Assembly (NCBI GenBank): GCA_031278025.1
Contig: JAITLF010000275.1
Span: forward strand, 1-35,021
Source of the DNA: Treponema sp.
GTDB lineage: Bacteria; Spirochaetota; Spirochaetia; Treponematales; Breznakiellaceae
Direction: 5' to 3'
Length of the DNA: 35,021 nt
Shown: positions 8,315 to 17,000 of the stretch, in pieces
How the letters are laid out: every line of letters begins with the position of its first letter
Position numbering within the stretch: position 1 is the stretch's first letter
Notes under the pieces: model-generated
What the model was told of the DNA's origin: nothing
Seen by the model: only the letters and a program-made list of their open reading frames with translations
Databases searched by the model: none
Position numbers and translations under genes: made by a program

Positions 8315-9432
8315 GCGATGGCGCTCTTTCGCAAGATGAAATAGACGCTCTGTTGGCGGGAGTAAACCCCTCGGATGCTGGTGCTGTGGCCGCTTCACCG
8401 GTTGCGGCATCAGGGGGGTGTGATAATGTCCGGCGGGTGGTAGAGGATTTTCTTGCTTCCACTGTAGATGCCTTGTCTTCCAATCTTTCCATGATGACCA
8501 ATCCCGATGTGTCCTTGAGAAATCCTCAGGTAACTTTCACCGACCGGGATGTTTTTTTGCCGAGCCTGCCCGAGCGGGTAATGGCTACGAAGATAAACTT
8601 CAGCTCCGGTTTCCCCGGGGACCACCTGTTCCTCATGCCGGAAGACGCGGCCAAGGGTATTGCCAGCCTTATGAATAAAGAGGAGAACATTACCCTGGAT
8701 GAAATGGCCCTGTCGGTAATAGGCGAAGCGGTTTCCACCCTGGTGGGAACCCAGATCACCGCCCTGACCGGCAAGACCGGCAACAAGTCCATAGCCGCGA
8801 CTCCTCCAGAGACGACCAACGTCCCCAAAGGGGTGGTGGCTCTGCCGGGTGGGAATTTTCTGGCCGTCACATACGAATTAGACCTGGGAGGCGGTAAGTC
8901 CTATCAGGTTTGGGAGATATTGGGCATTGAGGTTTCAGGCGACATTGTCCGGGCCCTGACCGGCGGCGGTGATAACAAGGGTGACGTGGCTATGCGGGGC
9001 AATGGTTCCGGTAGAAATGCCACGCCAAATAAAGGGGGCAGTACAATGGGGGGAATGACAGGCGGCGGCGGTTCCGATAGAAACGCCATGTCGAATATGG
9101 GGGGAGGAATGCGGCCTACGAATGTGCAATCGGTCCAGTATCCGAGCTTCATGCCTCAGACAAATCCCCGGGAACAGGGGAATATCGGTCTCATCATGGA
9201 TGTTTATATGGAGATGACCGTTGAATTGGGCCGTACCCGTAAGCTTATCAAAGAAATTCTGAATATGGGTGAAGGAACCATCATCGAACTGGATAAACTT
9301 GCCGGCGAGCCGGTGGATATTCTGGTAAATCATAAACTCATCGCCAAAGGCGAGGTTGTAGTCATTGATGAAAATTTTGGCGTCCGGGTTACGGAAATTG
9401 TATCGCCCATGGAAAGAATGACCGATATATAA
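8311..9432 (+). CDS. fliY: Flagellar motor switch protein FliY (FliN-type)
   Basis: This 373-residue protein begins with 'LSQDEIDALLAGV', a second CheY-P binding-like peptide. It has a CheC-like middle domain (about 35-215), a Gly/Met/Asn-rich linker (about 220-265) and a C-terminal SpoA domain (about 290-370, 'MDVYMEMTVELGRTRKLIKEIL', 'GEPVDILVNHKLIAKGEVVVIDENFGVRV'). This is FliY, the long form of FliN, rather than plain FliN. In the visible CheC-type helix 'LDEMALSVIGEAVSTLVG' the expected E-x2-N phosphatase pair reads E-x2-S, so CheY-P phosphatase activity from this site is doubtful. It overlaps fliM by four bases. A 118-base AT-rich gap follows. Confidence 0.9.
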   Translation: MSDGALSQDEIDALLAGVNPSDAGAVAASPVAASGGCDNVRRVVEDFLASTVDALSSNLSMMTNPDVSLRNPQVTFTDRDVFLPSLPERVMATKINFSSGFPGDHLFLMPEDAAKGIASLMNKEENITLDEMALSVIGEAVSTLVGTQITALTGKTGNKSIAATPPETTNVPKGVVALPGGNFLAVTYELDLGGGKSYQVWEILGIEVSGDIVRALTGGGDNKGDVAMRGNGSGRNATPNKGGSTMGGMTGGGGSDRNAMSNMGGGMRPTNVQSVQYPSFMPQTNPREQGNIGLIMDVYMEMTVELGRTRKLIKEILNMGEGTIIELDKLAGEPVDILVNHKLIAKGEVVVIDENFGVRVTEIVSPMERMTDI

Positions 9433-9469
9433 TAGACAAGTGGATGTTTATTGGCTATGCTAAAACAGA

Positions 9470-9498
9470 TTAATGTAGCGTTTTACATTATATATAAA
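9470..9498 (+). promoter_or_regulatory. Possible promoter between fliY and fliO
   Basis: TATAAA at 9493-9498 lies 17 bases after a weak -35-like TTAATG at 9470-9475. AATGTA (9472-9477) and TACATT (9484-9489) form a short inverted repeat across the spacer. The block lies in the only gap inside an otherwise overlapping fliL-flhB run. Evidence is position and composition only. Confidence 0.25.
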
Positions 9499-9565
9499 AT
9501 TTAGAGTGAAAGTCAAAGACTTAACAGACTAAGACCGGATCAGTTCGTACTTGGGAGGGGAAAAA

Positions 9566-10201
9566 CTGCATCGACTTCGTTTAGGTCTGGCGTTGGGGTG
9601 CCTCGCCTTCGTCCTATTCAATCACGATATTCATTTGGCCGCACAGGACGCGAATAATGCAGGGGGAAATTTTCCCCCGCAAATCGCCGTTGCGGAAACT
9701 CTGGACGAATCCGTCTTTGTCCTGGGAGAGGTGGATCAGGAGGTCGGCCTTTCGTCGGTTTCGTCGGGATTCGCCGTTTTCAGGATGGTCCTGGCCCTCG
9801 CCCTAGTAGCCGCCGCCATTTACGGCGCCGTGTTCTTTATACGCCGTGCGTCCCGGCCACGGGAACGTCGAAACTCCTATCTTAAAGTCCTCACCAGCGC
9901 CCATTTGGGGTCCAACCGGTTTGTCCACGTGGTAAACCTGGGGAACCAGGCGTGGCTCGTGGGTTCCGGGGAAGGCGGGGTCTCCCTTATCGCCGAGGTG
10001 GCGGACCGGGAAGTCCTGGACGCCATGTTGCTGGAAGATTCCCAAAAGCAAACCGAGCCGGGAGGACGGATTCCTGATTTTCGTAGCCTTCTGCGCCGTT
10101 TTGGCGGCGGGACCGGTCCGGATAGGGAGCTTCCCCCGGATAGACCCGGGTATTCTGTAGACAACGTGCGGAAAAACCGGGAAAGACTGAGGGGGTTATA
10201 G
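9566..10201 (+). CDS. fliO: Flagellar export protein FliO (FliZ)
   Basis: FliO helps assemble the FliP ring of the flagellar export gate. The product has an N-terminal signal-like hydrophobic stretch ('LRLGLALGCLAFVLF'), a membrane segment ('MVLALALVAAAIYGAVFFI') followed by Arg/Lys, and a small cytoplasmic domain with 'LGSNRFVHVVNLGNQAWLVG', typical of FliO. The position immediately before fliP supports the call. The start is unusual. GGGAGGGG at 9553-9560 sits five bases before a CTG at 9566, while the TTG at 9551 lies before that site and the next TTG (9593) is too far away. I chose CTG; if CTG does not initiate, TTG 9551 adds five residues. Confidence 0.8.
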   Translation: MHRLRLGLALGCLAFVLFNHDIHLAAQDANNAGGNFPPQIAVAETLDESVFVLGEVDQEVGLSSVSSGFAVFRMVLALALVAAAIYGAVFFIRRASRPRERRNSYLKVLTSAHLGSNRFVHVVNLGNQAWLVGSGEGGVSLIAEVADREVLDAMLLEDSQKQTEPGGRIPDFRSLLRRFGGGTGPDRELPPDRPGYSVDNVRKNRERLRGL

Positions 10202-10203
10202 GT

Positions 10204-11025
10204 ATGCGGCAGGTTAAAGTCCGGAGGGTGTTTTTCCTGTTGCTGTTGCTGGGGTCCCTGTTTCAGGGGGCGGCCCAGACGCCCCCTTTCCCGGGCATGT
10301 CTACTCAGGGAACCATGAATATTCCCGCTCCTCCGGCGAATCCGGTGATACCCTTCGTGGACCTGACCATCAGGAACCCTGAGTCTGGGCAGGAAGTGGC
10401 TTTTTCCCTCCAGCTCCTCCTTTTAGTTACCATTCTTTCCCTGGCGCCAAGTATCATCGTGCTGATGACCAGTTTCCTCCGAATCTCCATTGTGCTGGAC
10501 TTTATCAAGCGGGCCTTGTCCCTCCAGCAGGTTCCCCCTAATCAGGTTATCCTGGGGATTTCTCTGTTTTTGACCGCTTTCATCATGTGGCCCACCATCA
10601 CGACGGTGTATGGAAACGCCTTCCAGCCTCTGGCGGCAGGCGAAATATCGGGGGAAACCGCTTACCGGGAGGCCGAGGCCCCTATGCGGATCTTTATGTA
10701 CCGTCAGATGCAGGGGAACCCAGAGAACATCAGGCTCTTTATGGCCATGCGGGGTCTGGACAGGCCAAACACCCTGGCGGACGTTCCTACCTATGTACTC
10801 ATCCCCGCTTTCATCCTTAATGAACTAACCGTCGCGTTTAAGATAGGGATACTGCTCTTTATTCCCTTTATCGTTATTGATATGGTGGTGGCCAGCGCCC
10901 TCATGTCCATGGGCATGATCATGCTGCCGCCGGTCATGATTTCCATGCCCTTCAAACTCATCCTCTTTATTCTGATAGACGGCTGGGGGCTTTTGACGGA
11001 CCAACTGGTCCGGTCTTTCGTTTAG
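10204..11025 (+). CDS. fliP: Flagellar export gate protein FliP
   Basis: FliP forms the pentameric core of the type III export gate with FliQ and FliR. The 273-residue product has a cleavable signal peptide (about 1-25, 'FFLLLLLGSLFQGAAQ') and then a periplasmic linker. The conserved body follows, with 'SLAPSIIVLMTSFLRISIVLDFIKRALSLQQVPPNQVILGISLFLTAF' and the C-terminal 'FIVIDMVVASALMSMGMIMLPPVMISMPFKLILFILIDGW'. These are FliP signatures. GAGGGGG about 10 bases before the ATG serves as the ribosome site. Confidence 0.96.
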   Translation: MRQVKVRRVFFLLLLLGSLFQGAAQTPPFPGMSTQGTMNIPAPPANPVIPFVDLTIRNPESGQEVAFSLQLLLLVTILSLAPSIIVLMTSFLRISIVLDFIKRALSLQQVPPNQVILGISLFLTAFIMWPTITTVYGNAFQPLAAGEISGETAYREAEAPMRIFMYRQMQGNPENIRLFMAMRGLDRPNTLADVPTYVLIPAFILNELTVAFKIGILLFIPFIVIDMVVASALMSMGMIMLPPVMISMPFKLILFILIDGWGLLTDQLVRSFV

Positions 11026-11034
11026 GAGAAATCG

Positions 11035-11304
11035 GTGAGTATAGGCGAAATTACGGCCCTTCTTCGGGGGGGGATACTGGAAGTCCTGCTGTTGGCCGCT
11101 CCGCTCCTGGTTTCCGCCTTGGTTGTGGGCCTGGTCGTAGCCATTTTACAGGCTACCACATCCATACAGGAGCAGACCCTGACGTTTGTCCCCAAAGTCA
11201 TTGTCATACTCCTGGTTTTGGGCTTTCTGGGGGGCTGGATGTTTTCTTCTTTGGGCGATTATACGGTGCAGCTTTTCCGGATGATCCCCGATATGGCGAG
11301 GTAA
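11035..11304 (+). CDS. fliQ: Flagellar export gate protein FliQ
   Basis: This 89-residue protein has two hydrophobic helices (about 15-40 and 52-75) and the FliQ motif 'VGLVVAILQATTSIQEQTLTFVPKVIVILLVLGFLGGWM'. FliQ packs around FliP and FliR in the export gate. The GTG at 11035 is preceded by TAGGAGAA, which overlaps the fliP stop. It is followed by fliR after five bases. Confidence 0.95.
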   Translation: MSIGEITALLRGGILEVLLLAAPLLVSALVVGLVVAILQATTSIQEQTLTFVPKVIVILLVLGFLGGWMFSSLGDYTVQLFRMIPDMAR

Positions 11305-11309
11305 GCGAG

Positions 11310-12128
11310 GTGTTTGACGAGATCCTGCGGGCGACGCCGGTGTTTCTTTTGATCGCCGTCCGGGCCCTGGCGATGATAGAGACCGCGCCTCTGCTTTCTT
11401 CCGAGGCGATCCCCCAGGTTGCGAAGATCGCCCTGGCGGGGTTCGCCGCCTATGGGGCGTTTCCGGCGGCCCAGGCTGTTCCTTACTTTGGCGGCCTCAG
11501 TATGGACCTCTTCGGCCTTTCCTTCGTTTTTTTAGTGGCGGGAGAAGCGATCATCGGGATCATCATCGGATTTTTCCTCACGATTTTATACGCCGCCTTT
11601 TCTACCGCCGGGCAGTTCTTTTCCCTCCAGATGGGGTTTGGCGCCTCCGAAACCTTCGATCCCCTGTCCCAGATAGAAAACCCCCTTATGGGCCAGTACC
11701 TTAACCTGGTGGCTATGCTGGTTTTTTTGTCCGCTGATGGCTTCCAGCGGTTTTTTTTAGGGGGCTTTCAGCGATCCGTCCAGTCCCTGAGTACCCTGGC
11801 TCTCGTGGCGGGCCGGGAAGCGGCGGTAGTCATGCTGGCATCGGGGCTTTCACGGCTTTTTTTGGACGCCATCATCATCTCCCTGCCCATCTTGGGAACC
11901 CTATTCTTGACTTCCCTGTCCACGGGGCTTATCTCCAAAGCTGCCCCGCAGATCAACATCCTCGCCGAAGGGTTCCCTATTTCTATTACTGTGGCCTTTG
12001 TACTCATCGCCGCCACCTTGCCATTCATGGTAGAGGCCTTTGGCCGGGTGGTGGACGCAGCCTTTGCTTCCTTGGAGTCCCTCTATATTCAGATCGGTAG
12101 TCAAATCGGAGGTGGGTATGGCGGATAA
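11310..12128 (+). CDS. fliR: Flagellar export gate protein FliR
   Basis: FliR is the single-copy subunit that completes the FliP-FliQ-FliR gate. The 272-residue product is almost wholly membrane helices and carries the family segments 'FGASETFDPLSQIENPLMGQYLNLVAMLVFLSADG' and 'ISKAAPQINILAEGFPISITVAFVLIAATLPFM'. The start is a GTG at 11310, with GAGG at 11298-11301 inside the end of fliQ. The last 11 bases overlap the start of flhB. Confidence 0.95.
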   Translation: MFDEILRATPVFLLIAVRALAMIETAPLLSSEAIPQVAKIALAGFAAYGAFPAAQAVPYFGGLSMDLFGLSFVFLVAGEAIIGIIIGFFLTILYAAFSTAGQFFSLQMGFGASETFDPLSQIENPLMGQYLNLVAMLVFLSADGFQRFFLGGFQRSVQSLSTLALVAGREAAVVMLASGLSRLFLDAIIISLPILGTLFLTSLSTGLISKAAPQINILAEGFPISITVAFVLIAATLPFMVEAFGRVVDAAFASLESLYIQIGSQIGGGYGG

Positions 12129-13293
12129 GGGTTTGCGGGACTTTGCCCTGGATGGGGAGCTTTGTTTTGATGCCCCGTACCTCGCGGCTCTCAACATGGA
12201 CCTTCAGTGGTTTGCTGCGGAGGACGAGGGACGTACCGAGGAGCCGTCGGACTATAAGATACGCAAGGCCAGGGAGGAAGGCCGGGTCGCCAAGAGCCAG
12301 GAACTCGTCGGCGCCCTGGTGTTGCTCCTGCCGGCAATAGCGATACTGATTTTGGCACCATCCATGCTCAAGACCTGCGTGGAAATGCTGCGGTTTTTTT
12401 TACTCCGCGCCGTGGAATTGGATCCGGTGAAAGACCGGATCGTCGCGGAGGCTTTTTTCCGGTATTTTATCCGCCTGGCCCTGCCCATCGTCATGGTATC
12501 CGTGGCGGCGGCGATCTTTGCCAATCTGGTACAGACCGGCCCCCTCTTTACCACCAAGCCCCTGACGCCGAATCCCTCTAAGATCGTTCCCCAGTTCGGC
12601 AAGTATTTCCAGCGTATATTTTCCATGGAAGGGCTGTTCAACTTTGCCAAGTCGGTGGTTAAAATGATCATCATAGGCGCGGTGGCTTTTTTCCTGATCC
12701 GTTCAGAAATAGAGAAGCTGGCGAATTTGCAGACCGTGAACCTGTGGCTGGGTATTACCATCATCGCGTCCCTAGCGATTAGGATGCTCATCATCTCCGC
12801 CCTGTTACTTTTGGTTCTTTCCGTTCCTGACTTGATGTTCCAAAGGTGGCAGTACCGGGAATCCCTCAAGATGACCAAGCAGGAGGTCAAGGAAGAGCGG
12901 AAGATGTACGAAGGGGATCCCCTAGTGCGGTCGAGGCTCAGGCAGCGTATGCGGGAGGTTATGACCCGGAACATGATGGCCAGCGTCCCTAAGGCGGATG
13001 TCGTGGTTATCAACCCTACCCACTTTGCGGTGGCGCTGGAATACCACCAAGGCATGAAGGGTCCCCAGGTAACCGCCAAAGGCACCGATGAAATGGCCTT
13101 TCAGATCCGGCGTATCGCGACGGAAAATCAGGTTCCCATTGTGGAACACAAGCCTCTGGCCCGTGCGTTATATGCGGAAACTGAAGTGGGGGACCTAATC
13201 CCCGAAGTCTACTATGAGGTAGTGGCAAAGATCCTCAGCAAGGTGTGGAGCCTTAACGAGGAACGCCGCAGGGCGGAAGGCATGAGGGCGTAA
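12118..13293 (+). CDS. flhB: Flagellar export switch protein FlhB
   Basis: FlhB controls substrate specificity of the export gate and cleaves itself at NPTH. I start it at the ATG at 12118, with GGAGGTGGG just before it. A longer open frame exists upstream, but that part is fliR read in another frame. The 391-residue product has a cytoplasmic N-terminus with 'TEEPSDYKIRKAREEGRVAKSQEL', four membrane segments (about 60-250) and the cytoplasmic domain. There Asn299-Pro300-Thr301-His302 is the autocleavage site. The roughly 30-residue extension before 'DLQWFAAEDEGRTEEPS' is longer than in enteric FlhB. Confidence 0.95.
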   Translation: MADKGLRDFALDGELCFDAPYLAALNMDLQWFAAEDEGRTEEPSDYKIRKAREEGRVAKSQELVGALVLLLPAIAILILAPSMLKTCVEMLRFFLLRAVELDPVKDRIVAEAFFRYFIRLALPIVMVSVAAAIFANLVQTGPLFTTKPLTPNPSKIVPQFGKYFQRIFSMEGLFNFAKSVVKMIIIGAVAFFLIRSEIEKLANLQTVNLWLGITIIASLAIRMLIISALLLLVLSVPDLMFQRWQYRESLKMTKQEVKEERKMYEGDPLVRSRLRQRMREVMTRNMMASVPKADVVVINPTHFAVALEYHQGMKGPQVTAKGTDEMAFQIRRIATENQVPIVEHKPLARALYAETEVGDLIPEVYYEVVAKILSKVWSLNEERRRAEGMRA

Positions 13294-13302
13294 GGGGTAG
13301 AT

Positions 13303-15417
13303 ATGGCGGACGTTGCCGGAACAAACAGATCAGGCGGAATAAACAGACTCGGTTCTTTTTTAGGGAAGGTCGGAGATCCGGATGTTTTTATTGCCGTGGC
13401 GGTAATCGTGGTGGTGATGATGATCATCGTCCCCCTTCCTACGGTCCTTTTGGATGCTCTGATGGCCTTGAACCTGGTTTTTTCTCTGTTCATTCTCCTC
13501 ATTGTTTTGTACACCAAGAAGCCGACGGATTTTAGCGTCTTTCCGACGGTACTCCTGGTGGTTACCGTCTTCGGCCTGGCCCTGAACATCTCTTCCACCC
13601 GGCTTATCTTGATCCGAGGGGCCGCCTTTGACGGGAGTATGGTCCGGGCGTTCTCCACCTTTGTCGTTGGTAGCGGCGGACCTGAGGGCCTGGTGGTGGG
13701 ATTCATCATCTTTATCGTCATCATCGCGGTCCAGGCGGCGGTTATCACCAAGGGAGCTACTCGTATCGCCGAGGTGGCCGCCCGGTTTGCCCTGGACGCC
13801 ATGCCCGGAAAGCAGATGGCTATTGAGGCGGAGTACAACTCTGGGGCCATTACCGAGGAAGAAGCCTGGGCGCGGAAGAATGAGCTGCAGAAGGAGGTTG
13901 ACTTTTACGGCGCCATGGACGGTTCCAGCAAATTCGTCTCCGGAAACGTGAAGGTGGGGATCTTCATTACGGTGGTCAACATCCTGGGGGGGATCATCGT
14001 GGGGGTTACCCTCCACGGGGAGACCATTACCCAGGCCATGGGAACCTACATCGCCTTTTCCATCGGCGACGGCCTCTTGTCCCAATTCCCGGCCCTGTTG
14101 GTTTCTACCGCCACGGGCATTATCGTTACCCGTTCCGTGTCCAACGGTACCTTCGGCGAGGATGTGGGGGAACAGTTCGGTAGGGACGAGCGTATCTTCT
14201 GGATAGGCGCTGGTGTGCTCTTGTTGTTTTCCGTGCTTCCGGGTTTCCCCTGGTATGTGCTTGTCCCCATGTCCGTTCTTTTGGCTTTTGTGGCCTTTAG
14301 GCTCAGACAGACTAAACAGCGGAAGGTTTTTTTCCAGCAGTCCGCCGCCCGTGCTGCGGAGGCGCGGAAACCCAAAGAGGAGGAGATATCCCCAGTGGTG
14401 CCTCTGGATCCCCTGTCCCTGGAACTGGGGTACGGCCTTATTCCCCTGGTGGATAAGGAGAAGGGGGCGGAACTTCTGGAACGGGTTACCCGCATACGCC
14501 GGGAAACGGCCCTGGACCTGGGCATCGTGCTTCCTCGAATACGGATCATCGACAATATGCGTCTTGAGCCTGCGGAGTACTGTTTCAAGATAAAAGGCGT
14601 TGACGTTGGCCGGGGGAAGATACGTATGGGATATTATCTCTGCATTAATCCCGGGGGGGTTACGGTGGAGATTCCGGGGGAAAAGACACGGGATCCGACT
14701 TTCGGCCTGCCCGCCGTCTGGATCAGTGAGGACCGGCGGGATGAGGCCGAACGGGCGGGGTATACCGTCGTGGATCCCCCCTCGATCATCGCCACCCATC
14801 TTATGGAGATCATCAAGCGCCACGCAGCAGAGATCCTGGGCCGGCAGGAGACCTGGGCTATCCTGGAAACCCTCAAAAAGGAGTACCCGGCGGTGGTGGA
14901 GGAAGCCGTCAAGTCCCTGAACCTGGGGGATGTTCAGAAGGTTCTTCAGGCCCTCCTGCGGGAACGGGTTTCCATACGCAACATGGTGGCTATTCTGGAA
15001 GCCCTGGCGGATTTCGGCCCCGTAACCAGGGACGCGGGTTTCCTAACCGAAAAAGCCCGGCAGGCCCTGGCCCGGCAGATCTGCCTGCAATACGCCGATG
15101 AGGGCCGGGTCTTGCGGGTGCTTACCCTGGAACACTCTCTGGAACAGAAGATTCTGGACAGCAGTGTGCAAACGACGTCGGGGATGATTTCGGCCCTGGA
15201 TCCGCCAGTCCAGCGGAGTTGGATCAACGCCCTTAACCGGGCGATAGCGGCGGTTCACGAACAGGGCTGGCTGCCGGTTGTCCTCTGCTCGGAGCAGGCC
15301 CGCAGCCAGGTCAAGTCTTCCTGCGAGCGGGAGTTCCCCGATCTGACGGTTCTTTCGGTACCCGAAATAGTACGCGATATTACCCTTGAAGCGGTGGGCG
15401 AGATACGGCTGGAATGA
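13303..15417 (+). CDS. flhA: Flagellar export apparatus protein FlhA
   Basis: FlhA is the largest gate component, and its nonameric cytoplasmic ring docks chaperone-substrate complexes. The 704-residue length is full. Membrane segments fill about 25-330, including the FHIPEP-family stretch 'NLVFSLFILLIVLYTKKPTDFSVFPTVLLVVTVFGLALNISSTRLIL'. The cytoplasmic loop 'GAMDGSSKFVSGNVKVGI' is the FlhA signature. The cytoplasmic domain runs from about 345 to the end. The ATG lies 9 bases after flhB, with AGGGG before it. A 290-base gap with an inverted repeat follows. Confidence 0.97.
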   Translation: MADVAGTNRSGGINRLGSFLGKVGDPDVFIAVAVIVVVMMIIVPLPTVLLDALMALNLVFSLFILLIVLYTKKPTDFSVFPTVLLVVTVFGLALNISSTRLILIRGAAFDGSMVRAFSTFVVGSGGPEGLVVGFIIFIVIIAVQAAVITKGATRIAEVAARFALDAMPGKQMAIEAEYNSGAITEEEAWARKNELQKEVDFYGAMDGSSKFVSGNVKVGIFITVVNILGGIIVGVTLHGETITQAMGTYIAFSIGDGLLSQFPALLVSTATGIIVTRSVSNGTFGEDVGEQFGRDERIFWIGAGVLLLFSVLPGFPWYVLVPMSVLLAFVAFRLRQTKQRKVFFQQSAARAAEARKPKEEEISPVVPLDPLSLELGYGLIPLVDKEKGAELLERVTRIRRETALDLGIVLPRIRIIDNMRLEPAEYCFKIKGVDVGRGKIRMGYYLCINPGGVTVEIPGEKTRDPTFGLPAVWISEDRRDEAERAGYTVVDPPSIIATHLMEIIKRHAAEILGRQETWAILETLKKEYPAVVEEAVKSLNLGDVQKVLQALLRERVSIRNMVAILEALADFGPVTRDAGFLTEKARQALARQICLQYADEGRVLRVLTLEHSLEQKILDSSVQTTSGMISALDPPVQRSWINALNRAIAAVHEQGWLPVVLCSEQARSQVKSSCEREFPDLTVLSVPEIVRDITLEAVGEIRLE

Positions 15418-15462
15418 TCAAAAATAATTTGGGCTAAAAGGGCATCGATCTGATATAACAGC

Positions 15463-15638
15463 GATCGAGGCTGTTCCAATGCCTCGCGGCAGCGGGATTG
15501 CGGCGGATACCTTCTGATCAGAACAGGACGGGTTCAGGTGCGAACGAAAACGCGCCATTCGTGATCGTAACAGGTCCATTTTCATACGTGAATTCTGAGG
15601 CGCTGAACGTCGGCGCGGGTTTTGGAACAGTCTGGATC
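15463..15638. repeat. Possible 176-bp element with terminal inverted repeats, flhA/flhF gap
   Basis: GATCGAGGCTGTTCCAA at 15463-15479 and the reverse complement of 15622-15638 agree at 15 of 17 positions, nine of them a continuous block (CTGTTCCAA). The arms bound 142 bases. The arm core matches the hairpin arm between motB and fliL. A 65-codon TTG-started frame overlaps the element but lacks a ribosome site, so I see no gene in this 290-base gap. No target-site duplication is clear. Confidence 0.4.
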
Positions 15639-15707
15639 GATAGTGGTATTAATGGGAATTCAGAATGGCTGAAATGTATAGCGGCAGATTTATAAATAGG
15701 AGGCACT

Positions 15708-17000
15708 ATGGAACATTTTACTGAGCAGGCGTATACCTATTCCGCGTGTATGGATAAGATCCGGAAAAAGTACGGAAACCGGGCCAATATATTAATCCAT
15801 AAAACAGTCCGGCTGGGGGGGATTTTAGGACTCTTTTCACGTGAGGGGGTGGAAATGTCGGGAGTTGTTTCTCTTGATTCGGGGAGGGGTTTTTCCGAAG
15901 GCGATGCCCTTCACCGGACCGGAATTCCTCCCCTTGCCGTACCCCGCTCCGAGCCTCCACTCCGGATGGAACCCCGGCCCCCGATGGATTTTGAGACGGA
16001 AAAGAAGCGCATCCTCGCCTCCGTGAGCCCCAAAGTCGATCCTACCCTTCAACTGGTATTGAGCGAAGTCAGAACCATTAAAGAGCAAATCCGGGCTGCC
16101 AATACGACGGCGTCCGCCGCTGTTTCCGGGGCGGATTATCCCTCCATAACCCGTATCCGGGAAATTTTGTATCAAAACGATTTTACCGCCCAGTACTCAA
16201 AAAATATCATAGAGCGGATACGGAAGGAATTCGCCCTGGACAGCCTGGAAGATTTCGACGCTCTCCAGGATACGGTTGTGGAGTGGATAGGCGAAAGCAT
16301 CAGGATATATAAAGAAGAAAAACTCCACCGCCGTCCCCGGATCATGGCGCTGGTGGGGCCTACGGGCGTAGGGAAAACAACTACCATCGCCAAACTGGCG
16401 GCAATCTACGGTACCGGTTTTATTGGCCGCCGCCCCCTTTCGGTACGCCTGGTTACCATCGACAACTACCGTATCGGCGCTTCCTATCAGATTGAAAAGT
16501 ACGGCGATATCATGGAGATTCCCGTTTCCAGCGTGAAGAATTACCGGGACCTTGAACAGGTGATAGCCCTCAATGAGGGTATAGACCTTATCCTCATTGA
16601 TACCATAGGCAAGAACCCCCGGGCCGCCGTTGATCTGGCGGAAATGAAACAGCTCCTTGACGCCTGCGGCTCTTCTGCGGAGTTCCACCTGGCTGTTGCG
16701 GCTACTACCAAATCCAGTGACATATCGGAAATTCTCATGCAGTACGAGCCTTTTAGATATCGTTCGGTAATCATTACCAAAATAGACGAAACCATCAGGC
16801 TGGGGAATGTGATCAGTGCTTTGTCGGATCGGGGGAAGGCCATATCTTTTATTACCGAAGGTCAGCAGGTTCCCAAGGATATTCAAAAAGCGGATGTGGT
16901 CCGCTTTTTAATCAACCTTGAAGGATTTAAAATAAACCGGGCCAAAGTTGAAGAACGGTTTCCCGGCAAAAAAACAGATTACATACAATGGAGTGAATAA
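15708..17000 (+). CDS. flhF: Flagellar placement GTPase FlhF
   Basis: FlhF is an SRP-type GTPase that recruits early flagellar parts to the cell pole; in spirochaetes it helps set flagellar number and position. The 430-residue product has an N-terminal B domain (about 1-60), a variable Pro-rich linker, an N domain (about 140-205) and the G domain (about 210-430). G1 is GPTGVGKT at 217-224, 'LVTIDNYRIGASYQIEKYGDI' follows, and TKID precedes 'RLGN'. The G3 motif reads DTIGK (298-302) where SRP GTPases usually have DTAGR, a notable substitution. AGGAGG immediately precedes the ATG. It abuts flhG with no gap. Confidence 0.93.
   Translation: MEHFTEQAYTYSACMDKIRKKYGNRANILIHKTVRLGGILGLFSREGVEMSGVVSLDSGRGFSEGDALHRTGIPPLAVPRSEPPLRMEPRPPMDFETEKKRILASVSPKVDPTLQLVLSEVRTIKEQIRAANTTASAAVSGADYPSITRIREILYQNDFTAQYSKNIIERIRKEFALDSLEDFDALQDTVVEWIGESIRIYKEEKLHRRPRIMALVGPTGVGKTTTIAKLAAIYGTGFIGRRPLSVRLVTIDNYRIGASYQIEKYGDIMEIPVSSVKNYRDLEQVIALNEGIDLILIDTIGKNPRAAVDLAEMKQLLDACGSSAEFHLAVAATTKSSDISEILMQYEPFRYRSVIITKIDETIRLGNVISALSDRGKAISFITEGQQVPKDIQKADVVRFLINLEGFKINRAKVEERFPGKKTDYIQWSE

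Noticed and set aside
12040..12117. Upstream extension of flhB
   Set aside because: The extra 26 codons are fliR read in another frame, and GGAGG sits just before the ATG at 12118.
13360..14823. 487-codon minus-strand frame inside flhA
   Set aside because: FlhA is certain and full length. The antisense product is rich in His, Asp and Gly with no domain, which is the usual result of reading a membrane-protein gene backwards.
15498..15695. 65-codon frame in the flhA/flhF gap
   Set aside because: It begins with TTG without a ribosome site, crosses the arm of an inverted repeat and matches no family I know.
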